Below, in pieces: positions 1 to 6,033 of a stretch of DNA of 10,704 nucleotides. The notes under the pieces were generated by a model. That model was not told the DNA's origin. It was given only the letters and a program-made list of their open reading frames with translations, and made no database searches. Numbering within the stretch: position 1 is the first letter of the stretch; every line of letters starts with the position of its first letter. This DNA is from Akkermansiaceae bacterium UBA3385 (lineage in GTDB: Bacteria; Verrucomicrobiota; Verrucomicrobiia; Verrucomicrobiales; Akkermansiaceae), in assembly GCA_002358905.1 (NCBI GenBank), contig DEPT01000007.1, positions 1 to 10,704 on the forward strand. Reading direction: 5' to 3'. Both the position numbers and the translations under genes were made by a program.

Positions 1-24
1 GCCCCGTAGTGGGGTGCGGGGCAG

Positions 25-86
25 AGCTTATCACAACCGCCGTTTCACGTCAAGCTCATTTTTGAGATTTTTTGTGCATCATTTTT
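25..86 (-). promoter_or_regulatory. Leftward sigma-70-like promoter with A-tract upstream element
   Basis: Read on the minus strand, a TTGACG -35 hexamer (48-53) is followed after exactly 17 bp by TAAGCT (25-30), which keeps the T-A-x-x-x-T of a -10 box. Just upstream of the -35 lie three A-tracts (plus-strand T-runs at 59-63, 68-73 and 82-86), roughly one helical turn apart, like an UP element of strong or stable-RNA promoters. Transcription would start near base 18 and run out of the window, so the target gene is not visible. GCCCC at 1-5 can pair with GGGGC at 18-22. Apart from this, a 13-bp repeat and the terminator below, nothing supportable was seen in 1-303. Confidence 0.5.
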
Positions 87-149
87 GCAACCATGTTCTA
101 ACCCACACGAAACATAGCGAGTTACAGCAGAAAAATATTTTTGAGATTT
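58..149. repeat. 13-bp direct repeat in AT-rich intergenic DNA
   Basis: ATTTTTGAGATTT occurs exactly at 58-70 and again at 137-149, 79 bp apart. Both copies are followed by a similar TGCATCA or TGCATGA stretch, so the similarity extends imperfectly to about 25 bp. The right-hand end of the first copy is part of the A-tract region upstream of the leftward promoter. It could be a regulator site or merely AT-rich coincidence. Confidence 0.4.
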
Positions 150-229
150 CTGCATGAATTACACTAAAAAGCCAAAATCCTGTATTTTTTGATAAAGGTA
201 GACTGATTATTGAACTCTCTGCCCCCCAC

Positions 230-267
230 AAAAAAAGAATCTCCCCGGCGTGAAATCACCGGGGAGA
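230..267 (-). terminator. Intrinsic terminator of the PA14-like membrane protein gene
   Basis: A perfect 9-bp stem (TCTCCCCGG at 240-248 with CCGGGGAGA at 259-267) encloses a 10-nt loop. On the minus strand it is followed by TTCTTTTTTT (230-239). It lies about 35 nt past the stop codon of the leftward gene, where a rho-independent terminator is expected. Confidence 0.85.
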
Positions 268-303
268 CTTTTAGCTTTTATATTATCCTATACAGAAACC
301 GAA

Positions 304-1596
304 TCAGGGAACTGCAACCCAGATGGGGGAGTCCGGGTCGAAGTCAGGCCATTCCATATTATCACCGGCCTTGTGCTTATCGCCGATAAGCTTTTTGAGT
401 TCACCCTGCTCCGGGGCGGAGAAGTTGGTGCGGAAGAGGTAGAACTTCTTACCACCGCTCACCTTTCCATTCTTCACCACAGGATTATCGGAAAGATTCT
501 CCCAGAAAAGCACATAACCGAACTTACCACCTTCTTCCGTGATGGCGATTTCGATGGGATAGGAAACGCCTTCCTTGACATCGATGGGGTCGCCTGCAGT
601 AAGACCACCAACTTCATTATTCCAGGTATTAATGCCGGGATAGTTGATGAACTCATAGTTCTTGTGAGCTCTATCCTCACCGCTCTTGATACGGCCCTTA
701 TGCTTAGCGTGATCGGGACCGGAGATACGCACCAGGCTCAAGTCATTCTTCTTATAGGCGGCGGGCAGACGATAACCACCTTCCAGAACACACTTGCCAT
801 TGAAACGCACGCCGATGAAGTCGTCACCCGTACCAACGAAACGCATCTTGCCAGTGAACGGGGACTTCACCTTGCCGCGGTACACCACAAGCCAGGCGGC
901 GGGCTTCACTTTCTGGGCGCACTGGAATGCGTCCGGAGCCAGTGAGGCCTGAGCCATGGGCAGGAAGAAGTTGGAGGCATACAGCTTGGCGGGGGACTTA
1001 TAGAAACGAGCCAGAGCACTCTGGCTCCAGTTCTTCAGATAACCACCCACCGTGGCATAAAGTTCATTCTTATCCACCTTACCACCGGGAGCCACTTTGG
1101 TGGGTGCACCACCCTTGGACTGCTTCAGGTCATAGAGCGTACCTTCCAGTGCAGAACCTGCAGGCTGACTGGAGCCCAGAAGCCCGCCAGCCTCCCCCAG
1201 CTCTCCTAATTCAGCATCTATCCCGATGTCTGTCTGAATAGAAACGCTTTCACTTGCAGGTGCATCCATTTCGATGTTGAGATGAGTCATGGATACAGAG
1301 GCAACACCTGAAGATACAATTACAGGAGAAGCTACAGCGTTGGTCGGCATCACTGCGCTGGAGACAAACCTGGGCGTGGTTGGCACAGAAAGAGACTCCT
1401 CGTACTCCGCCGGAGGAACGTAGAACAAAAACTCTGCAGGAGAATCCGCAGCAAAGTAAATGGCCGTAAAGGTCAGGGTCAGGCCAAATGTCAGAGAAAA
1501 GGCTACGGCCGCACCAATGGAAGAAATGACTCCTTTCCATCGGGTTCGCTTAACCTCTTTTTCTGCTTCATCGCTCATTTGAATATGTAATGCCAT
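304..1596 (-). CDS. Membrane-anchored protein with PA14-like C-terminal domain, function unknown
   Basis: This 430-residue protein has a short, charged, basic N-terminus (residues 9-21), one hydrophobic helix at about 24-48, and a long low-complexity Ser/Ala/Gly/Pro linker (about 60-150). The C-terminal half carries features of PA14-type beta-barrel domains: FVGTGDDFIGVRFNG at 253-267 and YPIEIAITEEGG at 346-357, followed by a tryptophan at 365. The positive N-terminus suggests the tail faces the periplasm or surface. PA14 domains often bind carbohydrate, so a glycan-related role is possible but not shown. I loosely recall the ALEGTLYDLKQ stretch (149-159) followed by such a domain from other Verrucomicrobiota proteins, without a known function. 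ATG 1594-1596 has only a weak GGA upstream. A second in-frame ATG six codons later (1576-1578) is an alternative start. The gene is monocistronic, divergent from the sulfatase, and has its own terminator. Confidence 0.75.
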   Translation of the reverse strand: MALHIQMSDEAEKEVKRTRWKGVISSIGAAVAFSLTFGLTLTFTAIYFAADSPAEFLFYVPPAEYEESLSVPTTPRFVSSAVMPTNAVASPVIVSSGVASVSMTHLNIEMDAPASESVSIQTDIGIDAELGELGEAGGLLGSSQPAGSALEGTLYDLKQSKGGAPTKVAPGGKVDKNELYATVGGYLKNWSQSALARFYKSPAKLYASNFFLPMAQASLAPDAFQCAQKVKPAAWLVVYRGKVKSPFTGKMRFVGTGDDFIGVRFNGKCVLEGGYRLPAAYKKNDLSLVRISGPDHAKHKGRIKSGEDRAHKNYEFINYPGINTWNNEVGGLTAGDPIDVKEGVSYPIEIAITEEGGKFGYVLFWENLSDNPVVKNGKVSGGKKFYLFRTNFSAPEQGELKKLIGDKHKAGDNMEWPDFDPDSPIWVAVP

Positions 1597-1658
1597 AAAT
1601 AGCTATTCCGGGTTATTGCGCTGAAATATCCTTAGCATATTTTTCCATCACACGCGAG

Positions 1659-1695
1659 AACATAACTTACCAAGAATGTTACAATTATGTTACAA
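1659..1695 (-). promoter_or_regulatory. Pho-box-like tandem repeat with candidate -10
   Basis: On the plus strand TGTTACA (1677-1683), ATTA, TGTTACA (1688-1694) forms a perfect direct repeat with an 11-bp period. The repeat extends to nine bases, ATGTTACAA, at 1676-1684 and 1687-1695. On the minus strand it reads TGTAACA-TAAT-TGTAACA, close in sequence and in 7-4-7 geometry to PhoB boxes (CTGTNAT, AT-rich 4 nt, CTGTNAT). A degenerate third unit, CTTACCAA, lies at 1666-1673. Twelve nt beyond the box on the minus strand is TATGTT (1659-1664), a plausible -10 for the PA14-like gene. This would give a leader of about 55 nt. An OmpR/PhoB-family activator site is the simplest reading. Confidence 0.45.
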
Positions 1696-1801
1696 GCCAC
1701 GGCAGGGCGACTTCACCAGTCCCCACCAGCCATAGCCTTCAGACTTCTCCGCAGGATGCTACTGAAAACAAACCCGGCTCAGGCATGAGGAGATTCTACA
1801 G

Positions 1802-1830
1802 TTGACGAGAGGAAAGCATTTTAGTAGGAT
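1802..1830 (+). promoter_or_regulatory. Sulfatase promoter, near-leaderless
   Basis: TTGACG (1802-1807) and TAGGAT (1825-1830) are separated by 17 bp. The -10 hexamer ends 9 nt before the sulfatase ATG, so the predicted transcript starts about 3 nt upstream of the start codon. The purine-rich GAGGGG at 1832-1837 would then be mostly excluded from the mRNA as a ribosome-binding site. If transcription actually begins further upstream, that motif and AGGAT could act as the Shine-Dalgarno. Confidence 0.5.
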
Positions 1831-1839
1831 AGAGGGGCT

Positions 1840-3648
1840 ATGAAGTTGACTCCGATTCTGACGACATTAGCCATGCTTTTCAGCGTGGGTGCTGCAGCAG
1901 GCGCAGATACCCGGCCGAATTTGCTTTTCATTATTACGGATGACCACTCACCGGAGGTGCTGGGCAGCTGCGATGCAGATACGCCGATGCCGATGCCGGG
2001 GTTCCGCCGTCTGGCAAATGAGGGCATGGTGTTTGACCGCTCGTACTGCGCCAATTCTCTGTGCGGACCTTCCCGTGCCTGCATGCTGACCGGACGCCAT
2101 TCGCACAACAACGGCTTCCTGTATAACTACGGAGGCCCGGCGTTCAACGGTGCCCAGCCGACTTACCCGAAGATGCTGCAGGCTGCCGGATACCAGACAG
2201 GTATTGTGGGCAAGTGGCACCTTATTTCCCAGCCGACCGGATTCAATTCCTGGCAGGTATTCCCAAGCCAGGGTGATTATTGGAACCCCACTTTCCACCA
2301 GGCTGGCATCAACGGACGCACCACACACCACCAGGACCGTGGTTATGTTACCGACCTGGTGACAACCAAGGCTATTGACTGGATGGAAAACCGCGACAAG
2401 ACCAAACCCTTTGCGCTGATTGTGGGGCACAAGGCACCGCACCGTAACTGGATTCCGGCCCCGCGCCACTTGAAAGCAGTGAAAGAATATGTTTCCAAAC
2501 TGACGCCGCCGGATACGCTGATGGATGATTACGCAAACCGTCCGGAGTTCATGCGCCACAATCGCCAGAGCGTGCTGTGGGATATGTGCAACTGGAATGA
2601 CAACCACCTGGTGCAGAAGGAGATTCCTTTCGATGTAATGAAGGAGATTGTGCCGAAGTGGGCACTGCGCAACATGGTGAACCGCGGCGTCTTCAAGGAC
2701 AACGGTGGCGTTCCCACGGATTTTGACTGGGAGGCCCATAAGCCGAAATTCCCCGCTAAGAATAATTTCGGCTGGGATACAAACCACATGGACCCAGGAA
2801 CCAAGGAGGTGTACGATGACTTCTTTACCACCCGCACACGTGAGTTCGTGGAGGCTTTCCGCAACGGCAAGGTGAAGACGGAGCGCGACATGGCTGTGCT
2901 GCGCTGGCGCTGGTATATGGAGGATTACCTGGGCACCCTGCTTTCGGTAGACCAGTCTATTTCCAGCTTGCTGGATTACCTGGACCGCCACGGTCTTTCC
3001 GAAAACACGCTGGTCATCTATGTGGGCGACCAGGGATTCTACTTGGGCGAACATGGGCTGTACGACAAGCGCTGGATTTTCGAGCAGAGTTTCCGCATGC
3101 CGCTGGTGATGCGCTGGAAAGGTAAGATTGCCGCAGGTAAGCGCTCCCAGGCCATGGTGCAGAATATCGACTACGCCCCCACCATTCTGGAGATTGCCGG
3201 TGTAAACACTCCGGAGAACACCCGCACCATGGAGGGCGTGTCCCTGACTCCGCTTTTCCAGACAGGTGAAGCTCCGGAATTCACCGACCGACCGCTCTAC
3301 TATGCCTTCTACGAGCAGCCGGGTGAGCACAACGCCCCGCGCCACGATGGTCTGCGCACGCAGCGCTATACCTTCGCCCACATCTGGACCCCCACGGATG
3401 AGGAACGCAAGAGCGGTGTGCGCAAGCCGGAGAATGAGTGGATGCTCATCGACAACGAGAAGGACCCGAAGCAGATGCGCAATGTGGCCCAGGATCCCGC
3501 CTATGCGGATGTGATGAAGCAGCTCACAGAGACTTACCACAAGCTGCGCGAGCAGTACCGCGTGCCAGCAGATTGCCCCGGCAGCGGCCACCGCATCCCC
3601 GACTTCAAGCCCTCCTGGGGCACGGGTGAAAACGACCGCATCAAGTAA
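1840..3648 (+). CDS. Exported formylglycine-dependent sulfatase (S1 type)
   Basis: This 602-residue enzyme should hydrolyse sulfate esters, probably on glycans, outside the cytoplasm. Residues 1-22 form a signal peptide ending AAAGA. The alkaline-phosphatase/sulfatase fold is recognisable from the metal-binding aspartates D34 and D35 (IITDDH) and the sulfatase signature CGPSRACMLTG at 75-85, where Cys75 is the residue oxidised to formylglycine and Arg79 supports it. Further expected active-site residues are K125 and H127 (VGKWH), H201 (HKAPH), D397-Q398 (VGDQGF), and K410. The C-terminal ~120 residues resemble the DUF4976 domain that follows many bacterial sulfatases. GDQGFYLGEHG recalls N-acetylglucosamine-6-sulfatase-like subfamilies of mucin and glycosaminoglycan users, but the substrate cannot be fixed from sequence. 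A long segment at about 214-345 looks like an extra insertion. Being Cys-type, it needs a maturase (anSME or FGE), which is not in this window. Confidence 0.93.
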   Translation: MKLTPILTTLAMLFSVGAAAGADTRPNLLFIITDDHSPEVLGSCDADTPMPMPGFRRLANEGMVFDRSYCANSLCGPSRACMLTGRHSHNNGFLYNYGGPAFNGAQPTYPKMLQAAGYQTGIVGKWHLISQPTGFNSWQVFPSQGDYWNPTFHQAGINGRTTHHQDRGYVTDLVTTKAIDWMENRDKTKPFALIVGHKAPHRNWIPAPRHLKAVKEYVSKLTPPDTLMDDYANRPEFMRHNRQSVLWDMCNWNDNHLVQKEIPFDVMKEIVPKWALRNMVNRGVFKDNGGVPTDFDWEAHKPKFPAKNNFGWDTNHMDPGTKEVYDDFFTTRTREFVEAFRNGKVKTERDMAVLRWRWYMEDYLGTLLSVDQSISSLLDYLDRHGLSENTLVIYVGDQGFYLGEHGLYDKRWIFEQSFRMPLVMRWKGKIAAGKRSQAMVQNIDYAPTILEIAGVNTPENTRTMEGVSLTPLFQTGEAPEFTDRPLYYAFYEQPGEHNAPRHDGLRTQRYTFAHIWTPTDEERKSGVRKPENEWMLIDNEKDPKQMRNVAQDPAYADVMKQLTETYHKLREQYRVPADCPGSGHRIPDFKPSWGTGENDRIK

Positions 3649-3670
3649 GCCGGTTAATTATTATTTTGTC

Positions 3671-3704
3671 ACGCGCCTTTCTACGGCAGAAAGGCGCGTT
3701 TTTT
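3671..3704 (+). terminator. Intrinsic terminator of the sulfatase gene
   Basis: An 11-bp perfect stem (CGCGCCTTTCT at 3672-3682 with its complement at 3688-3698) and a 5-nt loop are followed by six T (3699-3704). It lies 23 nt after the sulfatase stop codon. It also argues that the following gene cannot begin upstream of this hairpin. Confidence 0.9.
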
Positions 3705-3705
3705 C

Positions 3706-3733
3706 TTGCTTTTCCGGAGGGGGAGAGTAGACT
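3706..3733 (+). promoter_or_regulatory. Weak promoter candidate for the SAHH-like gene
   Basis: TTGCTT (3706-3711) and TAGACT (3728-3733) are spaced 16 bp and start immediately after the T-run of the sulfatase terminator. The -10 ends 10 nt before the ATG at 3744, again predicting a leader of only about 4 nt. Each hexamer matches the consensus only partly (3 of 6 and 4 of 6), so this is tentative. The GGAGGGGGAGAG stretch at 3716-3727 is too far (about 16 nt) from the ATG for a good Shine-Dalgarno. Confidence 0.3.
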
Positions 3734-3743
3734 GTGGGGCAGG

Positions 3744-4808
3744 ATGAATACGCAGGCTGAGCTGATTCGCGCCTATCTGAATCACTATTACCGTCCGGAG
3801 GAGTGGCCCACCCTGCTCTGGCAGGCAGAAGAATGGAGCCGCACGCTGCCGCTGGAGGGGCTTCGTGTGCTGGACGGCACTCCGACTTTCCGCAACACGC
3901 TGGGTAAATACATGGCTCTGCTGGCCGCCGGAGCAGAGGTCTGGGTGCCTGATCGCCCGGGAATGCCCTGCGACAAGGCCACTCTGAACATGCTGGCGGA
4001 TTTCGGCATACGGCGAGCACCACGCGGCATGGATGATTTTGATATTCTGCTGGATTGCTCCGGCCAATTCAACGAACTGCACCCACGTCTGGGAGCCGCA
4101 GAACTGACCCGCACCGGAGTACACCGCTACCAGCACCCGCACCACCCCGTCATTCTGGCGGATTCCGGCAGGATTAAACGCATTGAAACAGTACTGGGCA
4201 CAGGCGAAGGCTTTTTCCGGGCCCTGCACCAGCTGGGGTATTCAGATTTGCAAGGCATGCCGCTACTTATCGTGGGCTGCGGCAAGGTGGGGCGCGGCGT
4301 GCTGCACTACGCACTCCAGATGGGTATGAAGGTATGCGTGGCAGATGTGGTAGATAAATCCGAAAGCCTGCCTCCCGGTGTAGCATTTGTGAATGCTGCG
4401 GATACGAACGCGTTCAACACCGCCGTACTGAACTCCTGGTGCACGGTAACGGTGACTGGACACGTTGCAGCATTGCGCCCATTCCTGCAGGCAGAGCTGG
4501 TTGTTCCCTCCCCCGTGCTGCTGGCTAACCTCGGCGTGGAGGATGAATACGGCCCTCACATTCCGGAAAACCGCGTGCTGAATAACAAGCAGCCGCTTAA
4601 CTTCATTCTGGAGGAGCCTACTTCCATGCGATACATCGAAACCACCATGGCACTGCACAATGCATGCGCGCTGGAACTGCTCACAGCAGATCTGCCGCAC
4701 CAGTGCATCCTTCCTGCACCGGACGTGGAAGAACGGCTGTTGCACATTGCGTGTACCCGCGGGCTCATCGGGGACGATATACACGCTGTTGACCAGGAAA
4801 GTGAATAG
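3744..4808 (+). CDS. Divergent S-adenosylhomocysteine hydrolase-like NAD-binding protein
   Basis: With start ATG 3744 the protein has 354 residues. The reading frame is open from 3666, but an earlier start would place coding sequence inside the sulfatase terminator. A Rossmann-type dinucleotide-binding motif, GCGKVGRG, lies at 178-185. Around it the order of motifs follows adenosylhomocysteinase: LDCSGQFNEL (about 103-112) aligns with the LDDGGDLTNL of that family, ELTRTGVHR (120-128) with EETTTGVHR, and ADSGRIK (139-145) with the NDSVTK region. Several residues needed by true SAHH seem changed: the second Asp of LDDGG is Cys, and the catalytic NLYG after the lysine is not recognisable. Canonical SAHHs are longer (about 430 or more residues). 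The C-terminal part has conserved-looking stretches, LANLGVEDEYG (260-270) and LEEPTSMRYIE (289-299). It is probably a related NAD-dependent enzyme with a different substrate. The true reaction is unknown. Confidence 0.7.
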   Translation: MNTQAELIRAYLNHYYRPEEWPTLLWQAEEWSRTLPLEGLRVLDGTPTFRNTLGKYMALLAAGAEVWVPDRPGMPCDKATLNMLADFGIRRAPRGMDDFDILLDCSGQFNELHPRLGAAELTRTGVHRYQHPHHPVILADSGRIKRIETVLGTGEGFFRALHQLGYSDLQGMPLLIVGCGKVGRGVLHYALQMGMKVCVADVVDKSESLPPGVAFVNAADTNAFNTAVLNSWCTVTVTGHVAALRPFLQAELVVPSPVLLANLGVEDEYGPHIPENRVLNNKQPLNFILEEPTSMRYIETTMALHNACALELLTADLPHQCILPAPDVEERLLHIACTRGLIGDDIHAVDQESE

Positions 4809-4864
4809 GCTTGAATCACCCGTTCCCTTTTTCAAAATGGGAGAGGTGCGAACAAAGCCGGAAC

Positions 4865-4893
4865 TTGACACCAGCAGAGGCAGGACATACAAT
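4865..4893 (+). promoter_or_regulatory. Near-consensus promoter overlapping an annotated start codon
   Basis: TTGACA (4865-4870, full consensus) and TACAAT (4888-4893, 5 of 6) are separated by exactly 17 bp. The -10 hexamer contains the first two bases of the ATG at 4892, so transcripts from here would begin near 4900. They could only use the ATGs at 4904 or 4907. The match is 11 of 12 bases with ideal spacing, which makes it one of the two best promoter calls in the window. Confidence 0.65.
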
Positions 4894-6025
4894 GAATACA
4901 CTGATGATGAACAAGCTTTTCATACTCCTGCGCTTCCTGCTCTGCCTTCCCGGCGCAGCTGCCTTGTTGTATGCCTTTTCCTACCCTGATGCCATCCTGC
5001 CTCCCAACCCCGCAATGGAGGAACAGACAGGCGTGCACCTGTATGCGTTGAAACCTTTCATCTGGATGCTGCCTGTACTTTACATGGAACTGGTGAGCGG
5101 CTGCGGTTCGCGGCGCAACCTGGTCTGGTTTGGTTCACTTTTCACGGTATTCGGAGTGGCACTGGTGGTGTATCCGGTGCTGGCCGCCCACTGGCCGGAG
5201 TATGTGGAGCCAACGTTCACTTACCAAGGTGGCATGCTGAGCACCGGGTTGACTCATTATCTGGCCTTTCTGGCTGTTACTTTCTGTTTTCGTCTGGTCC
5301 TTCTGAATTATATGTTCCCGCCGGAGGATTTTCAGGCACAGATGGAGGTGGGCTTTGTATCGGCCTCTGTGCTGGATCCCGCCAATGCCCGCACTGTAAA
5401 GGAAATTGCAGCAGACACGAAAGCGCCAAAACATCATTTCCAATTCAAACCAGGGGACTCTCGCATGGCTCTGCGGTGGAAACTGATTATGCGGCGCCTG
5501 TTTGTGCGCAGCGTGGTGGCCAATTCATGCATTGCAGGCGGCATCCTGCTGCTGTTGCTCTGGTTCTTCCTGTACCCGCAGCCCACAGCGGAAGAGGCAA
5601 TGCAGCGTGACAAAGCCCGCATGTTTGAACACAAAATGACCCAGCAGGGATACCCGGTAGCCACCACAGCTGCAGTGCACGCTGCGGCACGAGTCATGAA
5701 GTTCATTTCCGACACCGAAGCCCTGGGCGGCATGTCCCGCGCCGAAGCTGAAACATGGCTGGGGCTGAATTCTGTACCGGACACCTACCGCGCCTGGCTG
5801 CGCGATGAACGGGATATCGACCTTCCCTCCACCAACAGTCTGTATGAAAACCGTACCCGTTTCCTGACCGTGACAAACGGTCGCTTCATCTGCGTGCTGT
5901 ATATCCGAACCAACCCGGCTGATGAAAGCATTGTGGTGGCAGAGCTTCAGGATGCCGGCTGGGATGCCGTGGCCGATGAAAACCGCCGCCGCATGGGAAA
6001 TGACTGGGGCGCCTTATACCGTTAA
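4892..6025 (+). CDS. Five-helix inner-membrane protein with soluble C-terminal domain, unknown
   Basis: I do not recognise a family. From ATG 4892 the product has 377 residues, with hydrophobic segments at about 9-29, 53-70, 76-98, 118-142 and 205-228, and a soluble C-terminal part of about 150 residues. That part has an amphipathic, Ala- and Glu-rich section (231-300) and a short beta-like segment, FLTVTNGRFICVLYIRT (324-340). A polar loop of about 60 residues separates helices 4 and 5. The start is uncertain: ATG 4892 has AGGA six nt upstream, but it lies inside the strong -10 box, so transcripts from that promoter would need ATG 4904 (373 residues, MMNKLF). The frame stays open up to a TTG at 4811, which gives an unlikely polar extension. 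It lies 83 nt after the SAHH-like gene and 8 nt before the thioesterase, so it probably shares a transcript with the latter. Confidence 0.75.
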   Translation: MNTLMMNKLFILLRFLLCLPGAAALLYAFSYPDAILPPNPAMEEQTGVHLYALKPFIWMLPVLYMELVSGCGSRRNLVWFGSLFTVFGVALVVYPVLAAHWPEYVEPTFTYQGGMLSTGLTHYLAFLAVTFCFRLVLLNYMFPPEDFQAQMEVGFVSASVLDPANARTVKEIAADTKAPKHHFQFKPGDSRMALRWKLIMRRLFVRSVVANSCIAGGILLLLLWFFLYPQPTAEEAMQRDKARMFEHKMTQQGYPVATTAAVHAAARVMKFISDTEALGGMSRAEAETWLGLNSVPDTYRAWLRDERDIDLPSTNSLYENRTRFLTVTNGRFICVLYIRTNPADESIVVAELQDAGWDAVADENRRRMGNDWGALYR

Positions 6026-6033
6026 TTCACACC

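Noticed and set aside
1..22. GCCCC...GGGGC inverted repeat considered as a tRNA acceptor stem or terminator
   Set aside because: The arms are only about 8 nt apart internally after pairing, there is no tRNA D- or T-arm sequence, and there is no T-run on either strand. It is more likely the folded start of the leftward transcript.
250..945. 231-codon rightward open frame opposite the PA14-like gene
   Set aside because: It begins inside the terminator hairpin, has no ribosome-binding site, and mirrors the opposite gene, which has a clear membrane helix and PA14-like motifs.
1784..1839. Tiny open frame ATGAGGAGATTCTACAG... upstream of the sulfatase as a leader peptide
   Set aside because: It is only six codons long and lies upstream of the predicted transcription start, so it would not be in the mRNA. 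No attenuator hairpin was seen.
1948..3591. 547-codon open frame antisense to the sulfatase
   Set aside because: It lies wholly within a gene that has every expected sulfatase motif. Its translation is His/Val/Leu-rich without recognisable domains and has no promoter or ribosome-binding site. Long antisense frames are common opposite GC-rich genes.
3666..3743. Upstream extension of the SAHH-like gene to ATG 3666
   Set aside because: The extension would place the sulfatase terminator stem and T-run inside the coding sequence and adds a stretch with no family similarity. ATG 3744 fits the family better.
3681..4229. 182-codon leftward open frame opposite the SAHH-like gene
   Set aside because: It would end inside the sulfatase terminator, has no recognisable domain, and the opposite strand carries the NAD-binding motif.
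4811..4891. TTG start at 4811 for the membrane protein
   Set aside because: It gives a polar, low-quality N-terminus that spans the -35 box, with no ribosome-binding site. ATG 4892 or 4904 places the first membrane helix near the N-terminus.
4263..4901. 212-codon leftward open frame across the SAHH-like 3' end
   Set aside because: It is antisense to two supported genes, and no domain or promoter was recognised.
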